Source: Kiritimatiellia bacterium (GTDB lineage: Bacteria > Verrucomicrobiota > Kiritimatiellia > WLWN01). From it: 64,000 nt of DNA. Shown one piece after another: positions 54,294 through 63,091 of this stretch. The first letter of the stretch is position 1. Each line of letters opens with the position of its first letter. The stretch is from the NCBI GenBank assembly GCA_012103575.1, contig WLWN01000001.1, positions 945,792 to 1,009,791 of the forward strand, in the 5' to 3' direction. The position numbers were made by a program, and so were the translations under genes. The notes beneath the pieces are model-generated. The model had not been told where the DNA came from. It worked only from the letters and a program-made list of their open reading frames with translations, and made no database searches.

Positions 54294-55217
54294 ATGGAAA
54301 AAGTTATTATTTTAGGCACAGGTGCCGCTGGTTTAACGGCTGCCTTGTATACCGCTCGTGCAAATCTTGAACCCTTGGTCATTGAAGGGCTAGAACCCGG
54401 AGGTCAACTAACAACTACCACGGATGTGGAGAATTTTCCCGGTTTCCCTGAAGGGATTATGGGGCCGGAATTAATGGATCGTATGCGGAAGCAAGCAGCG
54501 CGTTTTGGGGCTAATTATACATCAGGACTTGTCAGTGAGATAGAAGTTGCGGGCCGACCTTTAAAAATAAGGTTGGATAGCGGTGTCACCTATGAGGCCA
54601 CAACGTTGATTATTGCAACAGGTGCGAGCGCTAAATATTTAGGATTGGCGTCTGAACAGGCATTGATTGGACACGGTGTCACATCCTGTGCAACGTGTGA
54701 TGGAGCATTTTATCGTGATGTTCCTGTTGTAGTAATCGGTGGAGGGGATACGGCTATGGAAGAAGCTGTTTTCCTAACGCGTTTTGCTTCGAAAGTAACC
54801 CTTATCCATCGACGAGATACGTTTCGAGCATCGAAAATTATGGCTGACCGTGTTTTAGGCCATGAGAAGATCGAGGTGTTATGGGATTCTGTTGTAGAAG
54901 AGGTCTTGGATCCTACTCGAAAAGAAGTGACGGGTGTTCGTGTCCGGAACGTAAAGACAAATAAAGAGTTTGTCCTCGAGGCAAAAGGTTATTTTTCTGC
55001 CATAGGCCATAAACCGAATACAAATCCATTTGTAGGAAAGATTGATATGAACGAGCAGGGTTATCTTATCACAAATAATACGTGCACAAATATAGAAGGT
55101 GTTTATGCCGCAGGTGACGTACAGGATCCTGTCTATCGTCAAGCCGTTACCGCGGCTGGTTCCGGGTGTATGGCGGCCTTGGAAACAGAACGATTCATAA
55201 GCGGTTCAGAGTCATAA
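54294..55217 (+). CDS. trxB: Thioredoxin reductase
   Basis: The 307-residue flavoprotein has the FAD motif 'VIILGTGAAGLTAALYTARANL', the redox pair 'GVTSCATCDGAFYRDV' (CATC near residue 133), the NADP motif 'VVIGGGDTAMEEAVFLTRFA', and 'GVYAAGDVQDPVYRQAVTAAGSGCMAALE' at the end. It reduces thioredoxin with NADPH. The short region upstream is occupied by MITE copy 3, which could affect its promoter. Confidence 0.95.
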   Translation: MEKVIILGTGAAGLTAALYTARANLEPLVIEGLEPGGQLTTTTDVENFPGFPEGIMGPELMDRMRKQAARFGANYTSGLVSEIEVAGRPLKIRLDSGVTYEATTLIIATGASAKYLGLASEQALIGHGVTSCATCDGAFYRDVPVVVIGGGDTAMEEAVFLTRFASKVTLIHRRDTFRASKIMADRVLGHEKIEVLWDSVVEEVLDPTRKEVTGVRVRNVKTNKEFVLEAKGYFSAIGHKPNTNPFVGKIDMNEQGYLITNNTCTNIEGVYAAGDVQDPVYRQAVTAAGSGCMAALETERFISGSES

Positions 55218-55240
55218 CCCGATTATTCGTTGTGCAAGAG

Positions 55241-55412
55241 GCCTAACCCGGATAATTCACCATAGTGCGGCGAATTGACGCAACCATTTGGGCATAAAGA
55301 TATTGAAAAAATACTCGATAGACCACTCTGGGTATGCCTCCGTTTTTTTCAACACTTTCTGCTCCAAAGCGTTACGTCAATTCATCCACCCCCTGATGAA
55401 TTATCCGGGCTA
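55241..55412. repeat. Degenerate hairpin element with different ends
   Basis: Outer inverted arms 'acccggataattca' (55245-55258) and 'tgaattatccgggct' (55397-55411) enclose a second pair gaattgacg/cgtcaattc and a core that resembles the MITE core (accatttgggc...gctccaaagc). There is no target duplication at obvious ends. It carries the stop codon of the following permease gene. It may be a related, older repeat of the same kind of hairpin. Confidence 0.65.
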
Positions 55413-56531
55413 ATTCAGCCGACGTATCATCACAAAGCCAATGAGTTCATAGCAGAGAACAGGAATCCAACTAATGAGATCTGGACGAAAGGCGGGATAA
55501 TCTACTAACGCTTCAGCGATGATAATAAAGAAATAAAAGATGATGACTAAAAGCAGACTGATCCCAATCCCGATCGATGATTCACGACGACGGGATTTCA
55601 TGCCAAGAGGAATCCCTAGTAACGTAAAAGCAAAACAGCTAAGCGACAGCACAATACGCCCATTTGCCTCAACAACCATCACCAAACGTTCGCGTACCCG
55701 TTCTTTTTCCGAAAGGTACGGAAAATGTTTCTTGATATCGTGAATGACGTGTATCAATTCCATCAGGGTCATATCGGCGACTTTTTTCTTTATCTTTTTT
55801 TCGTTGAATAGTTCAGAGAAGTTGAGTTTTTTTACAATATGCTGGGCTTTTATAGATTGCGTTTTTGAGGGGTCCAGCGGATTATTTTCGTCAGGTTGAT
55901 CAATGCGTACCTCGTAGAGGTCTACAACGAGGGCATTTTGTTCTTCTTCCATTTTAAGGCGTCCAGTTTCAGCGCGTATACATTGTTTCACGCCATGGGG
56001 CCCGAATTCGTACATCACAATATCTTTCACATTGTTTTCGTCTTTTCCACCGATATAAATCGATAGCCCTGGGAAATCGCGGATGAAATGACCTTCTTCG
56101 AGTAAATGAATGGGATCTGCGGACTTTACATGTGTTAAAGTGGTGCGACGCGCAAAGTGACTTTTCGGGGCCAAATCGCTGTTTAGATAGACACAAATAA
56201 ACGATAGGATAATCGAGAATACAATGATGGGTGAAGTGATTTGCCAAATACTTAATCCCGACGCTTTCATTGCCGTAATTTCCCCATCCATCGATAAACG
56301 ACCCACTAATAACAGGGCTGTTGTAAGCGTGCTCATAGGGATCGAAAACATCATCACGTAAGGCATATTGTAGATGAAAACCTGTAGAATGATATCCAAG
56401 GAGATCCCTTTGGCCAGTAGATCAATCGCTTTAATAACGACCCCTATGGACATGACAAATGTAAAGAGGGATAACGTCATCAAAAACATGATGAGAAAGT
56501 CGATGATTAAATACTTATGTAGTATGCGCAT
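55410..56531 (-). CDS. LptF/LptG-type lipopolysaccharide export permease
   Basis: The 373-residue protein has the YjgP/YjgQ layout: two N-terminal helices ('FLIMFLMTLSLFTFVMSIGVVIKAI' and 'VFIYNMPYVMMFSIPMSTLTTALLLVGRLSMDGEITAMKASG'), a third helix ('IVFSIILSFICVYLNSDLAP'), a beta-jellyroll periplasmic domain (about 130-265), and three C-terminal helices. It works with LptB and LptC to move LPS out of the inner membrane. Only one of the LptF/G pair is present here. Its stop codon lies in a hairpin repeat. Confidence 0.88.
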   Translation of the reverse strand: MRILHKYLIIDFLIMFLMTLSLFTFVMSIGVVIKAIDLLAKGISLDIILQVFIYNMPYVMMFSIPMSTLTTALLLVGRLSMDGEITAMKASGLSIWQITSPIIVFSIILSFICVYLNSDLAPKSHFARRTTLTHVKSADPIHLLEEGHFIRDFPGLSIYIGGKDENNVKDIVMYEFGPHGVKQCIRAETGRLKMEEEQNALVVDLYEVRIDQPDENNPLDPSKTQSIKAQHIVKKLNFSELFNEKKIKKKVADMTLMELIHVIHDIKKHFPYLSEKERVRERLVMVVEANGRIVLSLSCFAFTLLGIPLGMKSRRRESSIGIGISLLLVIIFYFFIIIAEALVDYPAFRPDLISWIPVLCYELIGFVMIRRLN

Positions 56532-56602
56532 GATGTCTTATCGGTCTGGACTCATGTATCCTGAAGGAACGTCGTGGCGAAAGATAGGGTGAAGGATGTA
56601 AC

Positions 56603-57562
56603 CTAATAGTATTCTACATTGGCACATGGATTAGACCAGTGCATCGTTTTCAGCCCATTGTATAACTCGTTTAATCCTTCATCCCAACCGATCGCTGGAA
56701 AAAATCCAACGTCTTGAATCCGTTTGAAAGAAATAGAATAGTTTCGTTTATCAGGATCTTCACGTAATTCCGTGAAATGGAGATAACAGCCTGTCAGCTC
56801 AGCAATTTTGTCAGCGAGTTCCTTTTTTGTTTTATTCATGCTTTCGTGACCCACATTATAGCATCTACCTTTCATTTCATCAAAATGTTCGATCGTAAAC
56901 TCAACACAACGCGCCACATCTGTAATATGCAAAAAGGATCGTTGGAAGCTTCCTTCAAAAATGATAAGAGAGCCCTGTCGCAAAGCGCGCCACATAAAAT
57001 CATTGGGCATTAAATCAAGTCTTACACGTGGAGAAAGCCCGAACACCGTCGTAAATCGGTACGTTACAACATCCGGTTTTTGAAGAAGTTCCTGTTCGGC
57101 TTTGACTTTGGATTGGCCATATACCGAAATCGGTTCTTGAGGGGTCTCTTCGAGGCAGAGTCCTTCGACGGCTGATCGGGTCCCATATCCACTGGTTGAA
57201 TTGGGGTATATATATTTTTGTCCAGGTTGACGGAGTTCATCTAAAAGCATCACGGCTTCGTAATTAATTTCCCAGGCCTCTTTTTCTTTTTGTTCGCAGA
57301 TCGGGGCGCCTACGAGTGCCGCCAGATTGATGATAAAGTCTACATCCTCTATAGCTCGTTTCAGGGTCTCACGATCTCTGACATCACCCTCCAAACATTC
57401 AAACTGAGGATGAATGAAGCAGGGAAGCAGGCTGGTCTGTTGGTATATAAAATTGTCTACCGCGCGGACATGATACCCTTGGCCGAGCAGGTGCGGAACG
57501 AGCACGCTGCCTAAGTAGCCAGCTGCTCCTGTTACAAGGATTCTGTTTTTGGCACTTTCCAT
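56603..57562 (-). CDS. NAD-dependent epimerase/dehydratase
   Basis: The extended SDR has ~319 residues from ATG 57562; TTG 57583 is an alternative. It has 'ILVTGAAGYLGSVLVPHLLGQGYHV' at the N-terminus and 'IYPNSTSGYGTRS' with the YxxxK in 'PISVYGQSKVKAEQE' near 140. 'YRFTTVFGLSPRVRLDLMPNDF' follows. It probably converts a nucleotide sugar. Its first ~165 nt are overlapped by the 3' end of the M48 peptidase frame. Confidence 0.85.
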   Translation of the reverse strand: MESAKNRILVTGAAGYLGSVLVPHLLGQGYHVRAVDNFIYQQTSLLPCFIHPQFECLEGDVRDRETLKRAIEDVDFIINLAALVGAPICEQKEKEAWEINYEAVMLLDELRQPGQKYIYPNSTSGYGTRSAVEGLCLEETPQEPISVYGQSKVKAEQELLQKPDVVTYRFTTVFGLSPRVRLDLMPNDFMWRALRQGSLIIFEGSFQRSFLHITDVARCVEFTIEHFDEMKGRCYNVGHESMNKTKKELADKIAELTGCYLHFTELREDPDKRNYSISFKRIQDVGFFPAIGWDEGLNELYNGLKTMHWSNPCANVEYY

Positions 57563-58532
57563 AGCGGTCCACTGTAGAGACAAGGCTTTTTACTGTCAAT
57601 CCATCACTACGGTACTTGCGGTGAAAATGAAGCTGTCCACACTTTGCTGTGGGAACAAGGGTTGAATTTAGGCTAGCATCCGCGCCATCAAAGTCAATGA
57701 AGGGATGGTTTTGCGGCAATAGCCGGGCGAGTGGCCCATTCCAGGTCCATCCTTTGCCCTCTGCAAACTCATATAATTCTGCGATACGCTGTTGGGTTCC
57801 TGGATGAGTTCCTGCAAAATCAGCAATCGATGAATCGTTATAGGCCTCTTCTGGAAGTCTATTAAAGAAGTCGTCGCTTCCTTTGAGATGTCCGTACTCT
57901 TGGTGCATAAGCGACAGGCCAAAAATATCAGCGGCCCGTTCCTGTTTTCGGCTGAACGAGCGATTCGTTAATAATTCTGCTGTTCCTGCTAAAGAACCGA
58001 GGTTTGCACCACTGCTTAACCCGATTGCGCTAATCAATAGCTTAAAGAGGATTCCGCGTCCGAGGGCCTTTAAATGATCGCGGTTCCGGAAATGTCCCAA
58101 CTCATGTCCCAATACAAAGGCCATCTCGTTTTCGCTCTCTGCGGATTCCAGTAAGCTCGATGTTACCAAAATCAGTCCACCAGAGAGTGCAAAGGCATTA
58201 GCGGCAGGGGAATGTATAATGCCTACATGGTATGTATAAGGATTGTCTGGCCAATGCGTTGCGAGTCGGTTTGCGAGATTCTTGAGGTTTACTCCCTGGG
58301 ATTTTTGCTCTGTGTCCATCGTTTTTTCTACTCGTTTCCATGCCAAGCTGAGGAGCTTTGCCTCGACGCTGTATGGGATCAGAGGTGCTGTTATATTGAC
58401 AAAAAAGGCAATGATTACGAAGATCAGCGTGCTTATAGAGGCAATGCCTATGAGGAGTATTATCGCCTCCTTGAGAGGATGGGTTTGCGATACGTTGACC
58501 GTGTCATCAGGGAGACGTGGATCGGCCTTCAC
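57399..58532 (-). CDS. M48-family metallopeptidase, membrane-anchored
   Basis: The 377-residue protein has an N-terminal helix ('AIILLIGIASISTLIFVIIAFFVNI') and the zinc motif HExxH as 'MAFVLGHELGHFRNRDHLKALG' near residue 145. The third ligand Glu is in 'KQERAADIFGLSLMHQ', followed by 'GTHPGTQQRIAEL'. M48 proteins of this type act in membrane protein quality control. The last ~60 residues run in another frame through the start of the epimerase gene, which suggests loss of the native stop. It is 7 nt from the next gene. Confidence 0.82.
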   Translation of the reverse strand: MKADPRLPDDTVNVSQTHPLKEAIILLIGIASISTLIFVIIAFFVNITAPLIPYSVEAKLLSLAWKRVEKTMDTEQKSQGVNLKNLANRLATHWPDNPYTYHVGIIHSPAANAFALSGGLILVTSSLLESAESENEMAFVLGHELGHFRNRDHLKALGRGILFKLLISAIGLSSGANLGSLAGTAELLTNRSFSRKQERAADIFGLSLMHQEYGHLKGSDDFFNRLPEEAYNDSSIADFAGTHPGTQQRIAELYEFAEGKGWTWNGPLARLLPQNHPFIDFDGADASLNSTLVPTAKCGQLHFHRKYRSDGLTVKSLVSTVDRYGKCQKQNPCNRSSWLLRQRARSAPARPRVSCPRGRQFYIPTDQPASLLHSSSV

Positions 58533-58538
58533 ATTTTT

Positions 58539-59003
58539 TTAACCCAGGAGCTTTAATCCCGTTCCGAAAGCGAGGACTTCAATTCCGCTTGTCCCCTTTC
58601 CGTCCCCTCCAGAACTAGCGAGTCTTGAAGTTTCTAGCCGAGCATTGATAATGGCATCGTACCCCTGAGAAAGAGCTTGTTCTTTCATCCGTAGAATCGC
58701 CTCTCGCCTGGCTCGGTCGAGTAGGGGCTCGTATGATTTAATCGGACCCCCCACCAGTGTTCGGAGGGCTGCTAAGAATCGTTTGAAATAGTCGAGCGAG
58801 ATCACAATGTTTCCGCACACCAGATCGGTTGACGTGTATTTCCATTCCTCCGGGGTCTGTGAAAAGGTGATCACCATCATATCTCGAGTCTGGTTTTCCC
58901 GTATTCGTATAGATTGAAAATGTCTATGCTCTATATAACTTCCAATACAATAGGTCATGAAAAGAATCGAAATGTAAATGATGAATTGCAGGATGACATC
59001 CAT
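58539..59003 (-). CDS. YbjQ-like (UPF0145) domain protein with N-terminal membrane helix
   Basis: The 154-residue protein has a hydrophobic start ('VILQFIIYISILFMTYCIGSYI') and then the YbjQ-type domain with 'LRTLVGGPIKSYEPLLDRARREAILRMKEQALSQGYDAIINARLETS' and a Gly-rich end. The family forms a beta-rich pentamer of unclear function. The neighbouring gene at 59003 encodes a shorter paralogue, and both precede the M48 peptidase. Confidence 0.75.
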   Translation of the reverse strand: MDVILQFIIYISILFMTYCIGSYIEHRHFQSIRIRENQTRDMMVITFSQTPEEWKYTSTDLVCGNIVISLDYFKRFLAALRTLVGGPIKSYEPLLDRARREAILRMKEQALSQGYDAIINARLETSRLASSGGDGKGTSGIEVLAFGTGLKLLG

Positions 59004-59332
59004 TATTCGACCCTCACTGCGGTGCCGTAAGCGAAGAGTTCTGCTGCGCCTTGGGCAATACTGCTTGTTGAGAACCGAACATTGACCACGGCATTGGCGC
59101 CTAACGATTTCGCCTGTTCTTTCATCCGCGCCATCGCTTCATTGCGAGATTCCTGTAACAATTCGGTGTACCCCTTAAGTTCACCGCCGAAGATATTCTT
59201 TAGGTTAGCCGCAATATCTCGGCCTACGTGTTTGGCCCGTACAGAGCTTCCCGACACAATTCCATAGAATTCAACGATCGTCTTTTCGGGAATGGTTTCT
59301 ACATTGCTGATAATAAGTTCATGGTCGTTCAT
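59003..59332 (-). CDS. YbjQ family (UPF0145) protein
   Basis: The 109-residue protein has 'LIISNVETIPEKTIVEFYGIVSGSSVRAKHVGRDIAANLKNIFGGELKGYTELLQESRNEAMARMKEQAKSLGANAVVNVRFSTSSI', the full YbjQ signature. Role unknown. It is the first gene of a set with the membrane-anchored paralogue and the M48 peptidase. Confidence 0.9.
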   Translation of the reverse strand: MNDHELIISNVETIPEKTIVEFYGIVSGSSVRAKHVGRDIAANLKNIFGGELKGYTELLQESRNEAMARMKEQAKSLGANAVVNVRFSTSSIAQGAAELFAYGTAVRVE

Positions 59333-59484
59333 AGATGCTCCTTCACAATCTCCTTTTATATGGAAAAGGTAACAATTTCAGAGGTGTCTACCAAGCTCTA
59401 TTTCTACGGATTAGGAATAAGCGATAACGCACCTTGCGACGCTACTACAACCCTCCGAAAAATCGGTTTTTAGTTCTTGAGTGG

Positions 59485-61527
59485 TTAGAAGCGGATAGCA
59501 CATTCATTAAGGATGCGTTGACCGTTTTCCTGAAATTTCAAGGCTTTTACATCCTGATTGTCGAGCTGATTTTGGAGTGTGGTTAATGTGTCATAAAAGA
59601 GGTCCCATCCCCTTCGTTCTCTTTCGTACTGTTGTTTGAGCGGACTATCGTTGCCTGAAGAAAAGTCTATCGATTCAGCAATACGTTTGACCCCCATCTC
59701 CATGAAATCAAGAGCCAGACTATCCTGACCTGATTGAAATAAGGCTGCGACCTTAAGAGCAAATTGAAGGAGGGCTACCGTAATCGGAATTTTTGATACA
59801 AAACTTCCCGTAAACGGATCAATAATACGTTTTAGCTTGGCAACGTCATTGGTTAGGACCTTTGCATACGCTGAAAAATAAAGGAGTCGCACATAATCTC
59901 CGACCATTTTTCCTGCCCGAGCCGCCTCAATGGCTTCTTGTGCAAAGGCCTCCTTATCGTGGCGCATAATGAGTCCGTCTTTGTGCAAATAAGCGAGTCT
60001 CGGATGTTCATTCCCAAGCACAGAAAGGATGTATGCCTGATCTTCTGCTCGGCCGATAAATGATGGGGTAAAGGGTCTGTGTTTCATCAGGCTTTTCAAC
60101 AGGATACCGTTTGTTCCGCCGGTTACATGGATGCGTTGCAGGCACGAGGTTACGCCATTGAGATCACCTGCATTGTATCGGGTCATCATCTCTGCTTCAG
60201 AGGACAATGCCTGAGGCAAAGCACTAAAGAAGAAGTATTCGTCGTTTGTTGGAGGGCGATTCGGAAAGGGAACGTCAGGGGCAAATAGACTTTTGGCGAT
60301 ATCTCGTTCATTGACAAGCGCACCGGCAATCATGCCGAGTTCTATGGTTTGTCCTTCGGTGTCTAAACCCTGAGCGCCCCACAAAGGTGAGGTAAAATGT
60401 TCGAAGGCTGACTGTTTAGTTTCGGTAACTAACTCGTTTTGTGGGAAGACCTGATCTAGATCAATCTTAAACGTAGCTTGGATATTCGGATCCTTGCAGG
60501 ACTGCCATATCGGAAGTATGGCTTTTAAAAAACTGTAGTGCCGGCCGTATTTTCCATCCACACCGAATATGTTAAGCAGTTCAGCAGCCTCCTTGCTTCC
60601 CGTGTAAAGTTCTGCTGCGGGAATAAGCACCTTGTCCAAGAGCTTTTGTGTGTCCAATTCTGTGAAAACATAGAGGTCGATATTTTTCAGACCTTTTGAA
60701 TGACGAAAGGCTGCCTGCAGATAGTCTTTACACACAGGTTGTAGGCCTCGATGTGTAACCGAAACAGATAGCAAACAGGCCAACTTTTCTTTATCCGATA
60801 TGTTTCCCCGGTTTCGTTCAAATTCGAACGTTTTGTCTAAGCCTTGTAACCCGTAAATCACCTCATTTTTTTCTGGATCCACGCCGATTTGAATGGGGTG
60901 GTCATACCAGTAGTCTTGTGGCTCTGTCATGGTGTGTGTAAGTATATCGGTAAGATTATGGTTGAGTCCTAGATCTTTGGGAGACGAGGATTCAGACGGA
61001 ATGGTGAGTAATACATTAGACGTGAAAAGAATCTGTTTAGCAGGATTTTGGATCGGTTCGGGGTTTAGTTCCGTTACCGATACCGTTCGATGAGCACGAA
61101 GTGAAATGATCTTTTCTTCTCGGTTCATCTGAAGGTCCTTTGCTTCAGGAAAGAATACAGCCCAGATTTCTTCACATGAAGCTTTTCCGTTTTCTAGGAG
61201 TTCTGACAAAGCGCTGAGTCTTGCCGAAAAATCAGGATCTTTTGCTGAAACACCTTTTAGTTCTTCACGGACTTTTTTTATTCCATCCTGGTAGAACTTT
61301 GCCGATTCATTAGATTTTGCTAGAGAGGAAAGGAAGTGTGTAGCACGGTCTGTGTTCCCCGCTAAGGCCAGGAGAAAGGCTGCATTTAGAGAATGCGCTT
61401 GGCTTTTTCTATCGGTGGCTGCTTCATCAAACTGTGTTAGGACATCGAAGACAAGAGGAGGCGTTTGGTCTTCATCGGTTTGAAATAGTTTTGATAAGAT
61501 CGTTTCCAGTTCTTCTTGGGGTTTCAT
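59485..61527 (-). CDS. Large uncharacterised protein with glycosyltransferase-like (GT-A) motifs
   Basis: The 680-residue protein has no recognised name. The N-terminal ~150 residues are helical with Ser/Ala repeats. The central and C-terminal part has features that resemble a GT-A enzyme: 'ATFKIDLDQVFPQN' (a DxD-like metal site near residue 360), 'GRAEDQAYILSVLG' (possible catalytic acid near 505), and 'LIMRHDKEAFAQEA' with a possible metal-ligand His. 'LGMIAGALVNERDI' and 'VTGGTNGILLKSLM' are Gly-rich. No signal peptide or membrane helix is seen. The donor and role are unknown; this is inference from motifs. Confidence 0.45.
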   Translation of the reverse strand: MKPQEELETILSKLFQTDEDQTPPLVFDVLTQFDEAATDRKSQAHSLNAAFLLALAGNTDRATHFLSSLAKSNESAKFYQDGIKKVREELKGVSAKDPDFSARLSALSELLENGKASCEEIWAVFFPEAKDLQMNREEKIISLRAHRTVSVTELNPEPIQNPAKQILFTSNVLLTIPSESSSPKDLGLNHNLTDILTHTMTEPQDYWYDHPIQIGVDPEKNEVIYGLQGLDKTFEFERNRGNISDKEKLACLLSVSVTHRGLQPVCKDYLQAAFRHSKGLKNIDLYVFTELDTQKLLDKVLIPAAELYTGSKEAAELLNIFGVDGKYGRHYSFLKAILPIWQSCKDPNIQATFKIDLDQVFPQNELVTETKQSAFEHFTSPLWGAQGLDTEGQTIELGMIAGALVNERDIAKSLFAPDVPFPNRPPTNDEYFFFSALPQALSSEAEMMTRYNAGDLNGVTSCLQRIHVTGGTNGILLKSLMKHRPFTPSFIGRAEDQAYILSVLGNEHPRLAYLHKDGLIMRHDKEAFAQEAIEAARAGKMVGDYVRLLYFSAYAKVLTNDVAKLKRIIDPFTGSFVSKIPITVALLQFALKVAALFQSGQDSLALDFMEMGVKRIAESIDFSSGNDSPLKQQYERERRGWDLFYDTLTTLQNQLDNQDVKALKFQENGQRILNECAIRF

Positions 61528-61630
61528 TTCAGGCCTCCAAAACTTTTATTTTTACGCAGTCGAATTTTCCGCTTAATACATCTCTGGCTATGGTGTTACT
61601 CCTGTTAGAACTCTTATGTATTTATAATTG

Positions 61631-61720
61631 TCAAAATTCTACCGGATCAAATACTTTGAGGGGTGCATACCGAAAGTCCTTTGTGTTTCTAGAAATGATA
61701 GCCTCAACGCCTGCGAAGCG
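61631..61720 (-). pseudogene. C-terminal remnant of a PIN-domain toxin
   Basis: The frame reads 'RFAGVEAIISRNTKDFRYAPLKVFDPVEF', which matches the end of VapC-like PIN proteins ('IVTRNxKDF..A.v.vl.P.eF'). The upstream frame is closed by a stop, so only ~30 residues remain. No antitoxin is visible beside it. Confidence 0.5.
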
Positions 61721-61784
61721 CTATATTGGTCGCACTGATAGTATATCTCCATGAGCGAACTTTTCTGTTGGCCTTCGGTACGCT

Positions 61785-62312
61785 TTAAGTCAGCAGCTCT
61801 TTCAACGCCATGGTTAACTGAGTCTGAATCTCTTCATTTTTAAGGCTTTTGTTTTCCATATCAAAATTCTCGTAAAAACTGGGTATGGACAAGGTGGCTT
61901 TAACGTTTCCGTGGAAAAAGGACGCTGATTTATTGGCTGCCGCTAACACATTAGAACCGCCACCGGGCCCGGGAGATGTAGCAAGCAGAACTAATGATTT
62001 GTTCTGAAATACTTTTGTGTTGATGCGTGAACACCAATCAAAGAGGTTTTTATAGGCGGCGCTATAGGATCCGTTATGTTCCGCGAACGAAATAATGAGA
62101 GCATCGCTTTCTCCAATTTTGGACAGGAATTCTTTGGCTAATGCTGGTTGCCCAAGCTCCTTTTCTTTATCTTCGCTGAATAGAGGGATCTCATAGTCGT
62201 TTAAATCTAAAATTTCAACATGGGCTTCTTCTAACAATTTCGTGGCATACGTCACTAATTGCTTGTTAATTGAGTTTTTACTGCTGCTTCCTGCAAATGC
62301 TAATACTTTCAT
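61785..62312 (-). CDS. NADPH-dependent FMN reductase
   Basis: The 175-residue flavodoxin-like protein has 'VLAFAGSSSKNSINKQLVTYATKLLE' (FMN phosphate loop), 'ESDALIISFAEHNGSYSAAYKNLFDW' and 'LLATSPGPGGGSNVLAAANKSASFF', as in the ChrR/azoreductase-like family. It transfers electrons from NADPH to FMN and quinones or metal ions. It is coupled by an ATGA overlap to the ancestral reading frame of the broken SnoaL-like gene upstream. Confidence 0.87.
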   Translation of the reverse strand: MKVLAFAGSSSKNSINKQLVTYATKLLEEAHVEILDLNDYEIPLFSEDKEKELGQPALAKEFLSKIGESDALIISFAEHNGSYSAAYKNLFDWCSRINTKVFQNKSLVLLATSPGPGGGSNVLAAANKSASFFHGNVKATLSIPSFYENFDMENKSLKNEEIQTQLTMALKELLT

Positions 62313-62722
62313 GATATCTCCTTCTTATTCTCTTCGAGTTGCTTTTCCAGATTCTTTAAGTCTCCCAGGACCTATAGATCAGCGATACGTTTGTTGTTAA
62401 ACGTGAATAAAGCGCAGCCATTCCAGATCAGTTGTTGTTGGGTGGGAGCGTAGCCCATGAATCTACCTTGATGAATACCGGTAAAAAACATTTTTGCAAA
62501 TACTTTATTTTTTTCTGACACAAGCTCTTCAATGATGCACCTGTAATGTGAAAGCGATTTATGGATTGTGTTCATGTATTCGGTTAGACCTGTGTGACCT
62601 TGCTTTTCTTCTCCTAAAGATCCCCGGAATGTAAAGTTTTCATGAAGCAAGGAAGGCATTACATGTATGTCCTGGTTATTCCAAAGTATTTCATAGAATT
62701 TTCGAACCTGCTCTTTATACAC
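62309..62722 (-). pseudogene. SnoaL-like/ester cyclase family protein with premature TAG
   Basis: From GTG 62722 the frame reads 'YKEQVRKFYEILWNNQDIHVMPSLL', then 'FTFRGSLGEEKQGHTGLTEYM' and 'QQQLIWNGCALFTFNNKRIADL', an NTF2-like SnoaL fold. It stops at TAG 62374, but the same frame continues 'VLGDLKNLEKQLEENKKEIS' to a TGA that overlaps the next ATG. The family has Trp at the stop position ('LWVLGD'), so a TGG-to-TAG change is likely. An upstream ATG (62761) exists but overlaps TfoX by 47 nt. Confidence 0.7.
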
Positions 62723-63065
62723 GTTTGCCTCGTCGCTCTTTAGGCGGTAAAGACATAACAAAACCGGTACAGACTTCTACCCAACGTTGGAGATCTGAGT
62801 CAGATTCAAAGCCTTCGGGGTCAACATAAACCATCCCCTTCATGGCCTTACCCGTAAAATCCATTTCGCGTGCATGTTCGCGCTGTAGACACGCTGCGTA
62901 CTGATCCGGGCCCACACGGGCCATGAGTGTATCGTCTACGATACCACAACACATATGTTTGGCGACCATGAAACAGAGACCTCCAAACATCTTCTTTTCT
63001 TCAATGTCGGTATGTGTTTGTAACTGTTCCCGCAGTCGTTCTGCTAGTCCTTCGTCGTATGCCAT
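62715..63065 (-). CDS. TfoX N-terminal domain protein
   Basis: The 116-residue protein consists of a TfoX-N domain alone: 'RLREQLQTHTDIEEKKMFGGLCFMVAKHMCCGIVDDTLMARVGPDQY' and 'MDFTGKAMKGMVYVDPEGFESDSDLQRWVEVCTGFVMSLPPK'. The C-terminal TfoX domain is absent, as in many stand-alone members of unknown function. Its stop overlaps the likely GTG start of the SnoaL-like gene. Confidence 0.87.
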   Translation of the reverse strand: MAYDEGLAERLREQLQTHTDIEEKKMFGGLCFMVAKHMCCGIVDDTLMARVGPDQYAACLQREHAREMDFTGKAMKGMVYVDPEGFESDSDLQRWVEVCTGFVMSLPPKERRGKRV

Positions 63066-63091
63066 CGATTTATAGGTTTTGTGGTTAAGAT

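Noticed and set aside
61434..61754. 106-codon plus-strand ORF upstream of the FMN reductase
   Set aside because: It overlaps the large unknown gene and a minus-strand PIN remnant, has no domain and no ribosome binding site.
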